Shown one piece after another: positions 51,901 through 63,182 of a stretch of 64,000 nucleotides of DNA (positions are counted from its first letter, which is position 1; each line of letters opens with the position of its first letter). Below the pieces are notes generated by a model, which saw nothing but the letters and a program-made list of their open reading frames with translations, did not search any database and was not told the DNA's origin. A program made the position numbers and the translations under genes. Where the stretch lies: the NCBI GenBank assembly GCA_022605425.2, contig JAKIMF020000001.1, forward strand, positions 312,501-376,500. The letters run 5' to 3'. This DNA is from Hamiltosporidium tvaerminnensis (lineage: Eukaryota; Microsporidia; Dubosqiidae).

Positions 51901-54900
51901 TGATTTATAATTGAATAAATATTTCATATGATATCTTTCTAAAAATATAAAAAAGAATATTTTGATATTAATGTATGATATATTAATAAGTCACAATAGA
52001 AAACCTCCAAAATATAAGTTAAAGAAATTAATATATCAGAAATTTGTATAATACGTGATGTGTTGGAAGTTAAATCTAATATACGCTATTTTGAGTATAT
52101 TAGAGATAAAGAACGAATTAAAAAATCTCAAAAGGGTATATTTTCACAAAGAAAACTATTCTTTTGGTTGTAAGACGATTTGAAATAATTTATTTGTCGA
52201 TTTAAGCAAAATTTGAATGCTTACCAGACAAAATGAGTTCTTAAACATCATAAAAGTTTTAGTTTTGTCAGAATATCTAGGTTTAATGATTAAGAAGGTA
52301 TGTCGAATTTGGCAAATAGCCTTTGCTGTTTGCTAATTATAAATTTATATTAACGCTATTTTAAAAATATTATTATATTTTTGAAAATTAAAAATTTTGT
52401 TTCCTCTAAAAGCATACTAATCTTCTAGTAGTCGGCATAACACAAATATATTGCAAAGATTCGGGGTTTGAATACCGATTTTTACACTGTTACCTTTAAA
52501 TTACAAATATTTACGCCAAAAAAACAATCTATTTGTCACAAGAGACATTAGTAAATACCTATATCACATAACAAACCAATACTATATTTGTATACTGTTT
52601 TAATTCCTGAGAAAAATTAATCAATAAAGAAAAACTACAATAAACTTAGAACTTTATAAAGAAAATTACAAATTTTTATAGCATTACAAGTGCCTCTTAA
52701 AATGATGAATATTTTTTGGTCTCACGGAAACTGAAATAAATAATTATCATCAACATATTTTATTCATCCCAGAGCTAAATAAAACAGAAAAGAAATGATT
52801 ATCGAGGTATCGAAACGATTTTAGAGTTTGTTGGTGGTTACAAACATTTTGAATAAATTGAATGTCTCAAAGTAAAACCGAGAAAAATTAATCTAAAGCT
52901 ATTAAAAGGACACTTAAATTAAAGATTTAAACGTTTAATGATACATAGTTGAATGTATCAAATTTATTTTACCAATCAAATTTTAGGTAAATATTATTCA
53001 TTTTTCTTATAGAGTATTTGTAGCCAAACATTTAATTGATCTAGATATATGATAAATTATTTTGTGTTCTAGTTATGAACACTATACAAATAGGACTCGA
53101 GGTTCCGATAAATCGTTTCTGTCAAAATAAAACCTTAAGAAATCTTTCAGAATGTTTAATTTGAATATATATGTGATTTTGCAATTCCGTGGTTCTCTGT
53201 AAAAAAAATAAATAAATTCTAAGAAATGAAACGATTTGGAGCAATCTTGCAACAATAATAAACTATTTCTGTGTAAAATTAAAAATAGAAAGAGAGATAA
53301 AGAGATGAAGATTAAAAAATTCTAATAAAAATATCTAGCGGAGTAGAAAATCGAAAATAAATCAAGCTTTATATCCTAGAAGTAAATGATAATAGGTGTT
53401 AATAACACTTACAAAAAGCTGATTAAGAAACCTTGATGTTAAATATACTAGAATTTTGTTATTATTTAAATAGAATGCCTTTTTGAGAACGAAAAAACTT
53501 AAAAACGGCAGAAATTTTGCGTCGCGATCTTAACTACGTAAAGTAGATCCAAATTAAGAAATAAAATTTGTTTTTCTGCGCATCTAATGCTTATAAATAC
53601 AAATGATCAAAGAATTTAAACGTCCTATGAGCTATTCAGTTCAAAAGTTCGCCAAAAAAAGCGAAACTAAAAATAAATTTAGATAAAAGATATCAAATAT
53701 CAAGTTAAAAATTTACTTATGGTTCTGTATTGAATAGAAATTATAGAGAAAGATCTATTTCAGAAATATTTTTTTTGCTTCAAACTGGACATGCGATAGA
53801 ATAAATTTAACTTTATTTTTGTTATAAGTAAAGTATTTCTTGTATATTAGAACAGAGTTTGACATCATTACAGAGTATTTGTTCATTATTTGTTTCTAGA
53901 CATCATAATATGTATACAATATTAAGTTTTGCATCCGAATCAAAAATAGGACACGTGAACAGCCAATATTAGTTTAAGAGATAGTCAATTTTTGCTTTGA
54001 TAGAAGAATAAAAGGAGTATAAAGATAGAATTCAGATAGATTACAAAAGTTCGTACTTATTCTTTGTAATCGAGAGGAAACATAGATCAAAGCCATATCT
54101 TATTATACTGACGTACCTGAGAAGATATATATGTTTCGTTAAGTAAAAAAAGATTCAAAAACCATTTGAACTCTTTTTGTGTGCAAAATTCGAAAATAAA
54201 GCGTCGAATGTAATAACGAAGAAAATGTTGGAACGTAATAATTCTAGGAATAAATAAATCGGAATGGAATCGGTAATCATCATAAAAAACTTATGAATAA
54301 AATATAATTTAATTTTTATATTTTTGATTTCTACAAATCTAATTTAATATTTATTTTTCCAAAAAGGTAAAATAAATTTTTAAACCACAATACAATCAGT
54401 TTTTTTACAATATTTTTCTTTTATAATATTGTAAAAAGGAAATGGCTAGTTATAGACCCAAGATGCATGTAAAAGCATTTGGAACTAAAACTACGCATTT
54501 TTTTCCTACTATTTTGTTAGTACTGAATGACCGTCAATTATTATCAAATAAATTATTTACATTTGTCATAGTACTAAAATCATTATTCGTAGGTTTTCCA
54601 GAAGTAAGTTGTGTGAAAATATTCAATTTATATGTAATAATTTGAAAATTCGATTTTATTTGTATATTGACTTAGTTAAGAGCTATGGTTTTTTTTATAC
54701 CAAATCATTCTTTATTTAAAACAACATATTTGAAAGATTTTCTTAATTATAGTAACTTAAAATTGCAATGAATATGTGTGTGTTTGAGTTGTTTTAAACA
54801 AAATATAAATATAGCTTTAATAAAAGCTATTTAAAAAATTCTTTCAAGGATTTGGAAATAATTATACGGAGTTTAAATTAACAGTTCAACCCATTTTTTT

Positions 54901-56556
54901 GAAATTAAAAAATAGATCAGATAAATTCATTTTTTTTTTATATTATAAGATAAACCAAAATACCTGTCTTTTATTTATTATTAAATAAATAATATTACTC
55001 TTGGGCGCATATATCTGTTACCGTACTTTTATTTTGAATTTATCATATAAGGAATATTTTGTATATCATTTACAAAAATTACATTAAGACAATAAAATTT
55101 ATGATAAAAAATACAAAAAAATTAACGCAATTTAAAAACAACGGGAATAATATTATTTGATTAAATAGATTCTTTGTTCTGTCTTCAGATATAAATTTTG
55201 TATTCCTAGAGCTCTTCAATAAAGAATTTAAAAGTGTCGAATTAATTCTCTTTTAAATAATCCAGCTTCTTCTATATAAAGCAATTTATTTTGTTTCTTT
55301 GTGCCTATAGTTTACATTGAAGAATTGTAGAATATATACATTTTTTTATGGATTAAACTATATACAATTTTACGAAGCTCCGCATTTTCAATATTCTCAA
55401 AACCTAAGCCTTTTGGTTCTTCATATAAATTCTTGTAGACCAAAAAGAGTGATATACGGCTCTATACTATTATCTCTTGAATAATGTATATTCTGTATTA
55501 ATTTTGAATTAAATTATATAACTGATTCCTTTTCTAGTATTTTAAATACTTCTTCATTCATATTATTGAAATTGACTACAATGAAATAACCATATACCGC
55601 GAAAAATCAATGCCTGCATAGGTAACATATTTACTGGTCATCTTCATAATGTTTATATTAAAATATACATTATTTTTGAATTCTCATCTGTTTCTTTTCG
55701 ACAAGATAATTCTTTTGCGATTGTTCTTACGACTATTTACTAATTAAGGCAACCTGTCCAGGATTTCCAGGATGTTTCAGACTTTTATTTACAAACTTGA
55801 TATAATGCAAACATAGAAATTCTGTAATATAAGAAAATAAAATTCGTGATATTTATCGCTTTTTAAAATCTAGGAGCATTTTTATGGTTGAATAATTGCT
55901 TTAGAGTGGATATAATGTTTTCACTGTTTCAATTTTCAATACAAATAAAAAAAGAAACTTTAAAACAAATTGAAAAATTTAGAAACTATTCATATCTGTC
56001 ATTTTCATTTCCATATTTCTTTGATCAAATCAATCCAATTGTACTATAGTTTAGGAATATCTTAAAATATGTGAATTATTCACAAAACGACTTAATAATT
56101 CATATTTTTTGCAAGTGAAAAAATTTAAAATATATTTTTTCTTTTTCTTTTAAATTCGATAATGCGAGTTTACAAGGTGTTCATACATGCCTTCATTCCT
56201 TTTTGATTGCGTGGGAAGTGCATCAAAAAGTGCATGTTTCTTTCAAAATTTTAAATCGGTAACAGCCTCTGAAATTTTTTTTTCTTTATTTTTAAGAAAT
56301 TTGTTCTTTTATTAACTTTAAGTTTTTAATTTAGTTAAAATTTACATTTTTACTGAAATGATAACCAAGATGTGCATTATTTCATTCTGATAATTATATT
56401 TATAACTTTCAATAGTACATTATCGCCTCAATCCTTCTCACAAAACCAAATAAATAAGAAAAATAATGAAGTTAAACGCAAAGTTCTGTAGAAAATAAAA
56501 AAAACTTATGAATTTTGTATATAAAAAATATTTTTTCTTTAAAAAAAAGATGTATA
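51901..56556. other. Long gene-free AT-rich stretch
   Basis: About 4.6 kb. An ATG frame of 67 codons at 54442-54645 has no motif. The stretch at 55370-55800 has slightly richer sequence (e.g. TGTCCAGGATTTCCAGGATG) and could be an old transposon, but I could not identify it. No RNA gene recognised. Confidence 0.45.
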
Positions 56557-56786
56557 AGTGGAGAAAGAATAATCTCATTAAAAACTATCTGCTTGGAAAT
56601 GTGTGTATAAAATTTGTGTGAAAATCATTGCTTCCATTGAGGTGGGATATAAAACACGCCTGATCTATAGGCCAATTCCCTGTAATCCCGAGTTACAATA
56701 GACAAAAAAAACAAATGGAAAACTTTCATTTGTTCATATTCGACGCCAAGAGGTAAAAACAGAATGGAATAATTGAGTAAGTAAGT
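56557..56786 (+). repeat. SINE/MITE-like element, copy C
   Basis: Has GTGGAGAAAGAATAATCTCA, TTAAAAACTATCTGCTTGG, GAGGTGGGATATAAAACAC, GATCTATAGGCCAATTCC, GAGTTACAATAGA, TTTCATTTGTTCATATTCGA, and an end of GGAATAATTGAGTAAGTAAG. Well preserved. The 75-codon minus frame over its end is not a gene. Confidence 0.8.
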
Positions 56787-57214
56787 CTAAAAATTTTCAA
56801 AATTGCTTCTTTTCGAACAAACAACACTCGAATTTCTACGTAGAATAAAAATTTTTCCTTCTTATTTCTTATAAATTTATAAATAATACAATTAATAAAA
56901 CCGATAATGAAGTTTTGGATGCCAATATTTATACTTAACAAGTATCTAAACATTCAAATCCAAAAAAAGATTAAATATCACACAGTTCAAGAACTTTCTG
57001 AAAATAATGATCAGAAATAAAACTAGAACTGAGGTATAAAGCTTATTACAATATTTTCAAAATAGACAAGATATATTCATGATGTAAAAGAAATTAAATA
57101 TGATTACACTTATCTAGGGTGTAAACACGAACAAGATTCGCTTCAAAGAATGTAGACCAACAAACTTTAGACATACAAATTACTTCTGTGTGTTAAATTC
57201 CGTTTATAAAATTA

Positions 57215-57500
57215 TTAGAAAAAAATTTGTTATTTCTTAGTTTCGGATTATACATGACAAAATACCATAAGATATATCATGAAAATTCTAAATACTCATA
57301 GAATTAGAAACACGCATGTAATCAACAATACACAAAAAGGCAGTCGAAACAATTTCTTTTCAATAACCAAGAGAATTCGAGTCAGGACCAAATGGCAAAG
57401 AGATTTGAAAGAAAGTACCATAAGTATTTTACAAGGAAGAGAGATCCCAAGGAAACAATACGCTTTTAAAGTCTACTCCATTGAGTATTGTGACTTTAAA
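57215..57500 (+). mobile_element. Retroelement remnant (3' coding part)
   Basis: GGCAGTCGAAACAATTTCTT, GAATTCGAGTCAGGACCAAA and TGGCAAAGAGA match the intact element's sequence for TVETISFDRRRGLESGLNAEE. The 87-codon ATG frame here (57279-57542) reads the remnant out of frame and is not considered a gene. Confidence 0.75.
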
Positions 57501-57573
57501 CAAGTAAAAACAAAAAAAAATCCAATCCTTATTTTGAATTAAGATGCCAATATCAGAGATTCGAACAAAATAA

Positions 57574-57742
57574 ACTTACCTAATTATTCCTTTTAATCTG
57601 TTATTACTCGGTATTATAGAGAATTGAACTATAGATCCGGTGTAGTTTATATCCTACCAAAATGGCAACAATAAATTTCACAACAACTTCAAATAATCAT
57701 TACCAAGCAGATGGTTTTTAATGTGCTTATCTTACCTCTTTT
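57574..57742 (-). repeat. SINE/MITE-like element, copy F (internally deleted)
   Basis: The reverse complement has GAGGTAAGATAAGCACATTA, AAAACCATCTGCTTGGTAAT, GATATAAACTACACCGGATC and AATAACAGATTAAAAGGAAT, and lacks the segment with TTTCATTTGTTC. Shorter than the other copies. Confidence 0.7.
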
Positions 57743-57834
57743 TATAAACAAAAAACAAGAATAAAATTTAGAAGAAGAAAATTAAATATTTAAAATGATG
57801 GAAGGTTATTCAAAAAATAAAAAAAAAATTTAAG

Positions 57835-59632
57835 TTTAAAAATCGTATATAAAATTATGAGTTAAAATATTTTTACCATTTTTTATATTTTCTTCACCTC
57901 TTTTAACTTTAAAAATCGTTTATAATATTGTGAGTTAAAATATTTTTACGATTTTTATATGTTTTCTTCCACTTCTTCAACCATTTTCTCTCTTCTTCGA
58001 TATCCGACTCTTTATTTATGTTATTGGTCGGTTCCTCTAAAGTGGTTCTTCCTTGTGGAATAAAGGGTGCTTTATTTTTTGGTTTAAAATTTTTTGCACC
58101 ATCTTCCTCTCTCTTCTCTTCTTTTAAATAAGGTTTTAATTCCTCATGCATCTTTGCTCTCATAATAACACCCATTGACGCTCTCTCCCAGCTCTCTTCG
58201 GCATTTAGTCCTGACTCAAGTCCTCTTCGTCGATCAAAGGAAATTGTTTCGACTGTTTTCTTGAGTACTATAGACTGAATATATGCCTCAACATTCATGG
58301 GTATTTCTAGTCTTTTAAGATGAGATTTATGGTATTTTGTTACAATACCGTCCCAGGTCATCACATAAGGGATTATCTCTTAACTACATTTGTAAATAAG
58401 ACCAAGCTCATTGGCTAGAAAGTCAAACTTCCTAAGTTTTTCAGTTTCAACTATTTTAAGTCAATCTTGGGAAGTGATTCCTACTTCAATGAGTGTTATC
58501 TTATTCTTCTTCTTATCTAAAATAAATAGGTCGGGTCTGTTATTCCGAATTTTAACATCAGTTTTAATTCTGGTGTCCACTCTTATCTCTGCATACTCAT
58601 TATCAAGAATTTCTTGAACTGAGTGGCTCCTTATTCGTTTTGAAGACTTAAACTTATATCTATTTAGAAGAAGTAGGTGTAGGCATCTAACCAATTCATT
58701 ATGCCGTCTGGTGTAGTCATGACCTAGCATTTTTTCACATCGAGTTGCTAGATGATCTACAGTCTTACCAAATTTATTACAGTGTTGGCACATACCATCT
58801 GATCCCCATAATAAATTTCTATCCTGGATATAGCAAAACACAGCTTCGTTTCGTGGCCTATTATTTCCTCTTTTTAACCATCTTGAAGAGTCACTAAGAC
58901 TTACAAGCTCATTTTTCCTTGCATTATATAACTTTGAATGAAGTTTTCGTTTTACTATTTCGTTATATAGTTTTGCAAGTTAAGCTTCTTCTAAACTTTT
59001 CTTAGTGACTTCTTCTACCAACCTGTACTTTACTTTTAAAAAGCCTTTTATTAGTGCAAGATGGGTTTTATTATTATTTTCCACCCTTGAGATTGCTGCT
59101 CGTCTGATTGATATTTCTTTACTTTTTTCCAGACAATCCGAGAGTTGCAGAAGCATATGTTCGCTTCGCAACTCAACACTATGTAGGCCTCTTCCAAGTT
59201 CTGTTCTAGTAAGATACAAACGCTCTTTACAAGACGATGTATCTTATTGTTTACCAACACCGAACGAACTGCATCATCTATCTTAGAGAAGTCAGCCGGT
59301 TCAAGTCGAAGTACTCCTATGTGATAGTTGATTAACGATATCGCATGTTGATTGATTGATTGCAGAAAATAAATTTTTTGCATTTAATCTTGTGTGAGAA
59401 AGTCTTTCAATTCTTGATAAAAGTTCGCTTTGTAATTCTTCAAATGAGCTACGTGTTGGAATTCTTCTGCTATCTTCTATAATTCCTAAATATTTAAAAA
59501 CACTAACACTTTCTAGAAGGTAGCAGTATCTTCACTATACTTATCATTTGGGGCTGACTTCTCTTTGTTAATCTCTAAGCCAATCACCTCTAAAAATTAC
59601 TTTGCCTCGTCTGTCATAGCACTCAAGGTAGA
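57835..59632 (-). mobile_element. 5'-truncated, degenerate retroelement copy
   Basis: Matches the intact element from about residue 705 to the 3' end, in several broken frames (57909-58364, 58461-58841, 58980-59219, 59051-59383). The CCHC knuckle (CQHCNKFGKTVDHLATRC) and the NNRPDLFILD nuclease core remain readable. Defects include a TAA after the KKSLEEA segment, a net 7-bp loss near 59230, a 4-bp duplication near 59355 and an extended 3' tail in which about 70 bp is duplicated (57840-57960). The reverse transcriptase catalytic region is absent, so it is non-autonomous. Confidence 0.9.
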
Positions 59633-59637
59633 AGGAA

Positions 59638-59885
59638 AAAATATAAACAACTCAAATTATAAGAATTTAAAAGTTTAGGAAACTTAAGAACAACGATTAG
59701 TCTATGAAATAATTGATTAAAAAATGTAAACAACTCAAATAATATGAAAATAAAAGTTTAAGAAACTTAAGAATAACGATTAGTCTATGAAATAATTGAT
59801 TAAAAAATATAAAAAATTCAAATTTTAAGAAAATAAAAGTTTAGGAAATTTAAGAATAATAATCAGTCTATGAATAGAATTAATT
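59638..59885. repeat. 83-bp tandem repeat, about three copies
   Basis: Unit includes ATATAAACAACTCAAATTAT and ACGATTAGTCTATGAAATAA. It begins directly at the 5' truncation point of the neighbouring retroelement copy. Confidence 0.85.
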
Positions 59886-60274
59886 GGTTTTTAAAAAAAA
59901 ATTATAGATATAAATAAGAGAAATGAATTAGAAATATTTTAATTATTTCTTAATTTGGGTTGTTTATATCTATAATAGATTTTTTCGTTTCATGAATTCT
60001 AAATTCTAAATTTTAAATTTAGTGTTTTTTTATTGCTGTTTCTTAAAATTTGGAGATTATTATTTAATTGAATTTAGAATTTAGTCCAAGGTTTAATTAT
60101 TTCATTTTTATTTCTTGTATTTATTTGATTTGAATAGGCAAAGGTTTTACTTTTATATTTTCTTTAAATATTCATTCGAATCTTTTTTTGTAATTCTATT
60201 ATTTTTTTAAAAAATGTGTTATTTTAAATATTTATACGAAGCTAAAACCAAAGACTTTTGGATTTTTTTTAAAT
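59886..60274. other. AT-rich spacer
   Basis: Nothing recognised. Confidence 0.5.
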
Positions 60275-60420
60275 TTAAAAGAGGTGGAAGAAAATATATA
60301 AAAAGGTAAAAAATTTTTAACCTTGAATCTTATAAACGATTTTTAAAGTTAAATGAGGTGGAAGAAAATATATAAAAATGGTAAAAATATTTTAACTCAT
60401 AATTTTATTAAATATAAAAA
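60275..60420 (+). mobile_element. Isolated retroelement 3' tail (plus orientation)
   Basis: GAGGTGGAAGAAAATATATA occurs twice, each followed by AAAAGGTAAAAA- or AAATGGTAAAAATATTTT-type tails. It is an inverted counterpart of 57835-57960, sharing the same approximately 70-bp tail duplication. No coding sequence is attached. Confidence 0.75.
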
Positions 60421-61890
60421 ATTATACTTAGATATATACTATTAGATAAGTAAAACAATTTATTCTACTACACCTTCTTCTTTAAATGTATTTTAATTTA
60501 ATTTTAATTCCCTAAAAATTAAAATCTTATATTCCATCCTAATATAATTTTACATTAATTTAATTCATTCTAATAAATTTCTTATAAATTCAATCTTAAT
60601 TTTATTCGATGATTTAATTTTAATCTTATCTAATAAAATGATGCCTGTATGATCGTTTTGGCATTTTATTCGTATACCTTTGGTTCCTAATTTTTATTTA
60701 AAGTTCTAAATACTAACCAAGTAACTTAAAGATCAAAACAATAGAATTAAGTTTTTGTATTAAGAAGATTTTTCTAAATAAATATGATAACAGGTCTAAT
60801 CTTGAATTTTATTCCTAGTTTAAACTATATAAGAATAAATCTTAAACAAAAAAATTTCTTAATTTCATTTATATTAAATTAAAATAATAATTAAATGTAT
60901 AGAATGCTAGTATGAGATATATCTCCTATATAATATTATTCTTAACATCTAATTATGTTTTATTCCCGTATGATACCAAAAAATTCTGTTGCAAAGCTAG
61001 AATGGTTTACTAGTATTTCGCAATATATTTTGCTATTAATTTACTATGTTATCTTTGTTGCCTGATAGACATCGAACGATTGCATTTACATGTGTTTTTA
61101 ATCTATCAAAGATTTTGGCACGTATTGGAGTATAAATATAGCAGATTAAAACAAAATTTTCGGTTTATAAATTATACTATGATTGCTACTTAGTATAACA
61201 GATGTGTTATAGTGAGAAATCCGAAAAAAAATATTTTTTTGATAAAATATTTAAAATTTAATTCTAAAAGTCGGACTTATAATCTCATTCAGTAGCTAAA
61301 AATTTTAAAATATATAAATTCAAATAAAATGTAGGACTTAAATAATCTCATTTGCTTGCTGATAAGGGTAAAAAAATATCTACATACTAAAATAAAATGT
61401 AAAATTCTTTTTTAATTCTATTCTATCAGATATAAAGTACTATTAAGTTAAAATTTTTATTAAATTCCGTCTAATTCGAAAAGATATATAATTTTAGCTA
61501 TTTACAATCACTCTGCCTGAATACACTTTTTTATTTAAAAAAATAATAGTTAAAAGAATAAATGATTTTAAATAATTTGGCTTAAAATTATCTCTTTTCT
61601 TACAAAACGAAAGAACATCTTCAATTGATGATTTAAAATAGTCAAATGTTTAGTATTTTATTTAAAGAATACAATATAAGATATGATAATAAATAGGTAG
61701 ATGAATTTTATTAAAAATTAATTTAATATCTGATGTAATATCATTAAGGAAATTAAAATAAGATTAAAAGATATATTAAAAACCTTTTTTCATTTTGATA
61801 CACTTTGTTTAAGATAAAGAGAATCAATGCAGATTTACAAACAAACATTCGATTTGAAATCTATATAATAAAAAAAACAATAATAAACAA
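60421..61890. other. Gene-free AT-rich stretch
   Basis: About 1.5 kb upstream of the RhoGAP gene; no gene or repeat recognised. Confidence 0.5.
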
Positions 61891-63096
61891 ATGATTGGCA
61901 AAATAAAGAACAGCGGAAATATTAAAAAAATTAATATTTCAGAAGTAACAAAAAATCAGGGACTTGAATCGAGTGAACTGATTGGAATCTTAAATAAAAT
62001 CAATGAATGCAAGCAAGATATTAATGATATGGGAAATATACATAAAAGTATATTTAGAATTATTAAAAATTCGAAATTGAAGGAGAAAGAAGAAGAGAGT
62101 ATAAAATCTAAAGAAGATTCAAAAAAAGCAAATTTATCCTTTCTTGAAAATGTAGCAGTAAAAATACATGAAATAAACATTTGGAATCATAAAGATAAGA
62201 GATTCCCGATGTTAAAATATCATATGGAATATAAATTTCCTATAATGATATACAAAAAAAATGAAATTTATTTTAAATCAAAGCTGGTAAATGAACCATC
62301 TCGAGATCAAAAAAAAGAAATTCCATGCAAGAAATTAGAAAAAAAAGAAACAAAAGCTAAAGATACTTTAAAATATGATTCACTTAGTGATATAGAAAAA
62401 ATAAAATTGGCTTGTTTCTGCTTTAAGAAGCTTCGTAAATATAGATCCAGTTTTAAAGATAATATTTTAGAAAGAATTTCAGATATATTCAGATCTTCGT
62501 TTAAGAAAGATTCTTATCATATAAAAAAAGCAAATACATTTGTTTATACCGTTGGTGACCATATTATGGATGTAGGAATCAAAAAAGAGGGATTGTTTAG
62601 AATTTCCGGTAAATATGCCTATTATAAATTTATGCCGGGTGTTTTAGCTGCAGGAAAGAGATATGATTATACTGAGTTATCTGTTCATGACAACGCTTCA
62701 ATTTTCAAAGCATATATTCGGGTGATAATGAATGGGATAATTTCAGTTCAGATTGCAGAAAGGGTGATGAAAATAATAAAAAACCAGACGGATCCTTCAA
62801 TAATAGAATATATTGTGCCTTTAATAATATTTTCGATTACAAATGAAAATAGAAAGATGCTTATCTATTTGCAGAAAATCTTTCGAAAAGTTGATCAGTA
62901 TTCAAAATATAATAAAATGGGGTCAGATAATCTATACAAAATTTTTACTCCCACTATTTTTCCAAATATTGAATGTTATGATTTGCAATCCATAAATTTG
63001 CAAATTGAGATTGTAAAAAGAATTTTTGAGTCAAATTTATCAGAAATCCCTTGTTTTTTGTATGAAGAAGCACTTTCGGCAGCTAATAATCAATAA
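61891..63096 (+). CDS. RhoGAP-domain protein
   Basis: 401 residues. The N-terminal 210 are Lys/Glu-rich and unassigned. The RhoGAP domain covers about 215-385: KKEGLFRISGKYAYY with the arginine finger Arg237, SIFKAYIRVIMNGIIS, IIEYIVPLIIFSITNENRK, and NKMGSDNLYKIFTPTIFP, the counterpart of the NKM..NLA..F.P.L helix of the family. Such proteins stimulate GTP hydrolysis by Rho/Rac/Cdc42 GTPases and so shape polarity and the cortex. The substrate-contacting Lys and Asn positions are less clear. Start is ATG at 61891 after AATAAACAA. No partner gene is adjacent; a retroelement copy begins about 90 bp after the stop. Confidence 0.85.
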   Translation: MIGKIKNSGNIKKINISEVTKNQGLESSELIGILNKINECKQDINDMGNIHKSIFRIIKNSKLKEKEEESIKSKEDSKKANLSFLENVAVKIHEINIWNHKDKRFPMLKYHMEYKFPIMIYKKNEIYFKSKLVNEPSRDQKKEIPCKKLEKKETKAKDTLKYDSLSDIEKIKLACFCFKKLRKYRSSFKDNILERISDIFRSSFKKDSYHIKKANTFVYTVGDHIMDVGIKKEGLFRISGKYAYYKFMPGVLAAGKRYDYTELSVHDNASIFKAYIRVIMNGIISVQIAERVMKIIKNQTDPSIIEYIVPLIIFSITNENRKMLIYLQKIFRKVDQYSKYNKMGSDNLYKIFTPTIFPNIECYDLQSINLQIEIVKRIFESNLSEIPCFLYEEALSAANNQ

Positions 63097-63182
63097 ATCC
63101 TTTTTATTTTCGATTTTTATTGTATTAATTTTATTTTTAAAATATATTTGAATATATTTTTAAAATTATTTAAAAAAGAAGA

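Noticed and set aside
52420-52490. tRNA-like T-arm around GGGGTTTGAATACCGA
   Set aside because: The T-loop-like word is present, but no matching acceptor stem, D-arm or anticodon arm can be drawn upstream at the right spacing.
57279-57542. 87-codon ATG frame
   Set aside because: It reads through a retroelement remnant in a different frame from the element's own protein.
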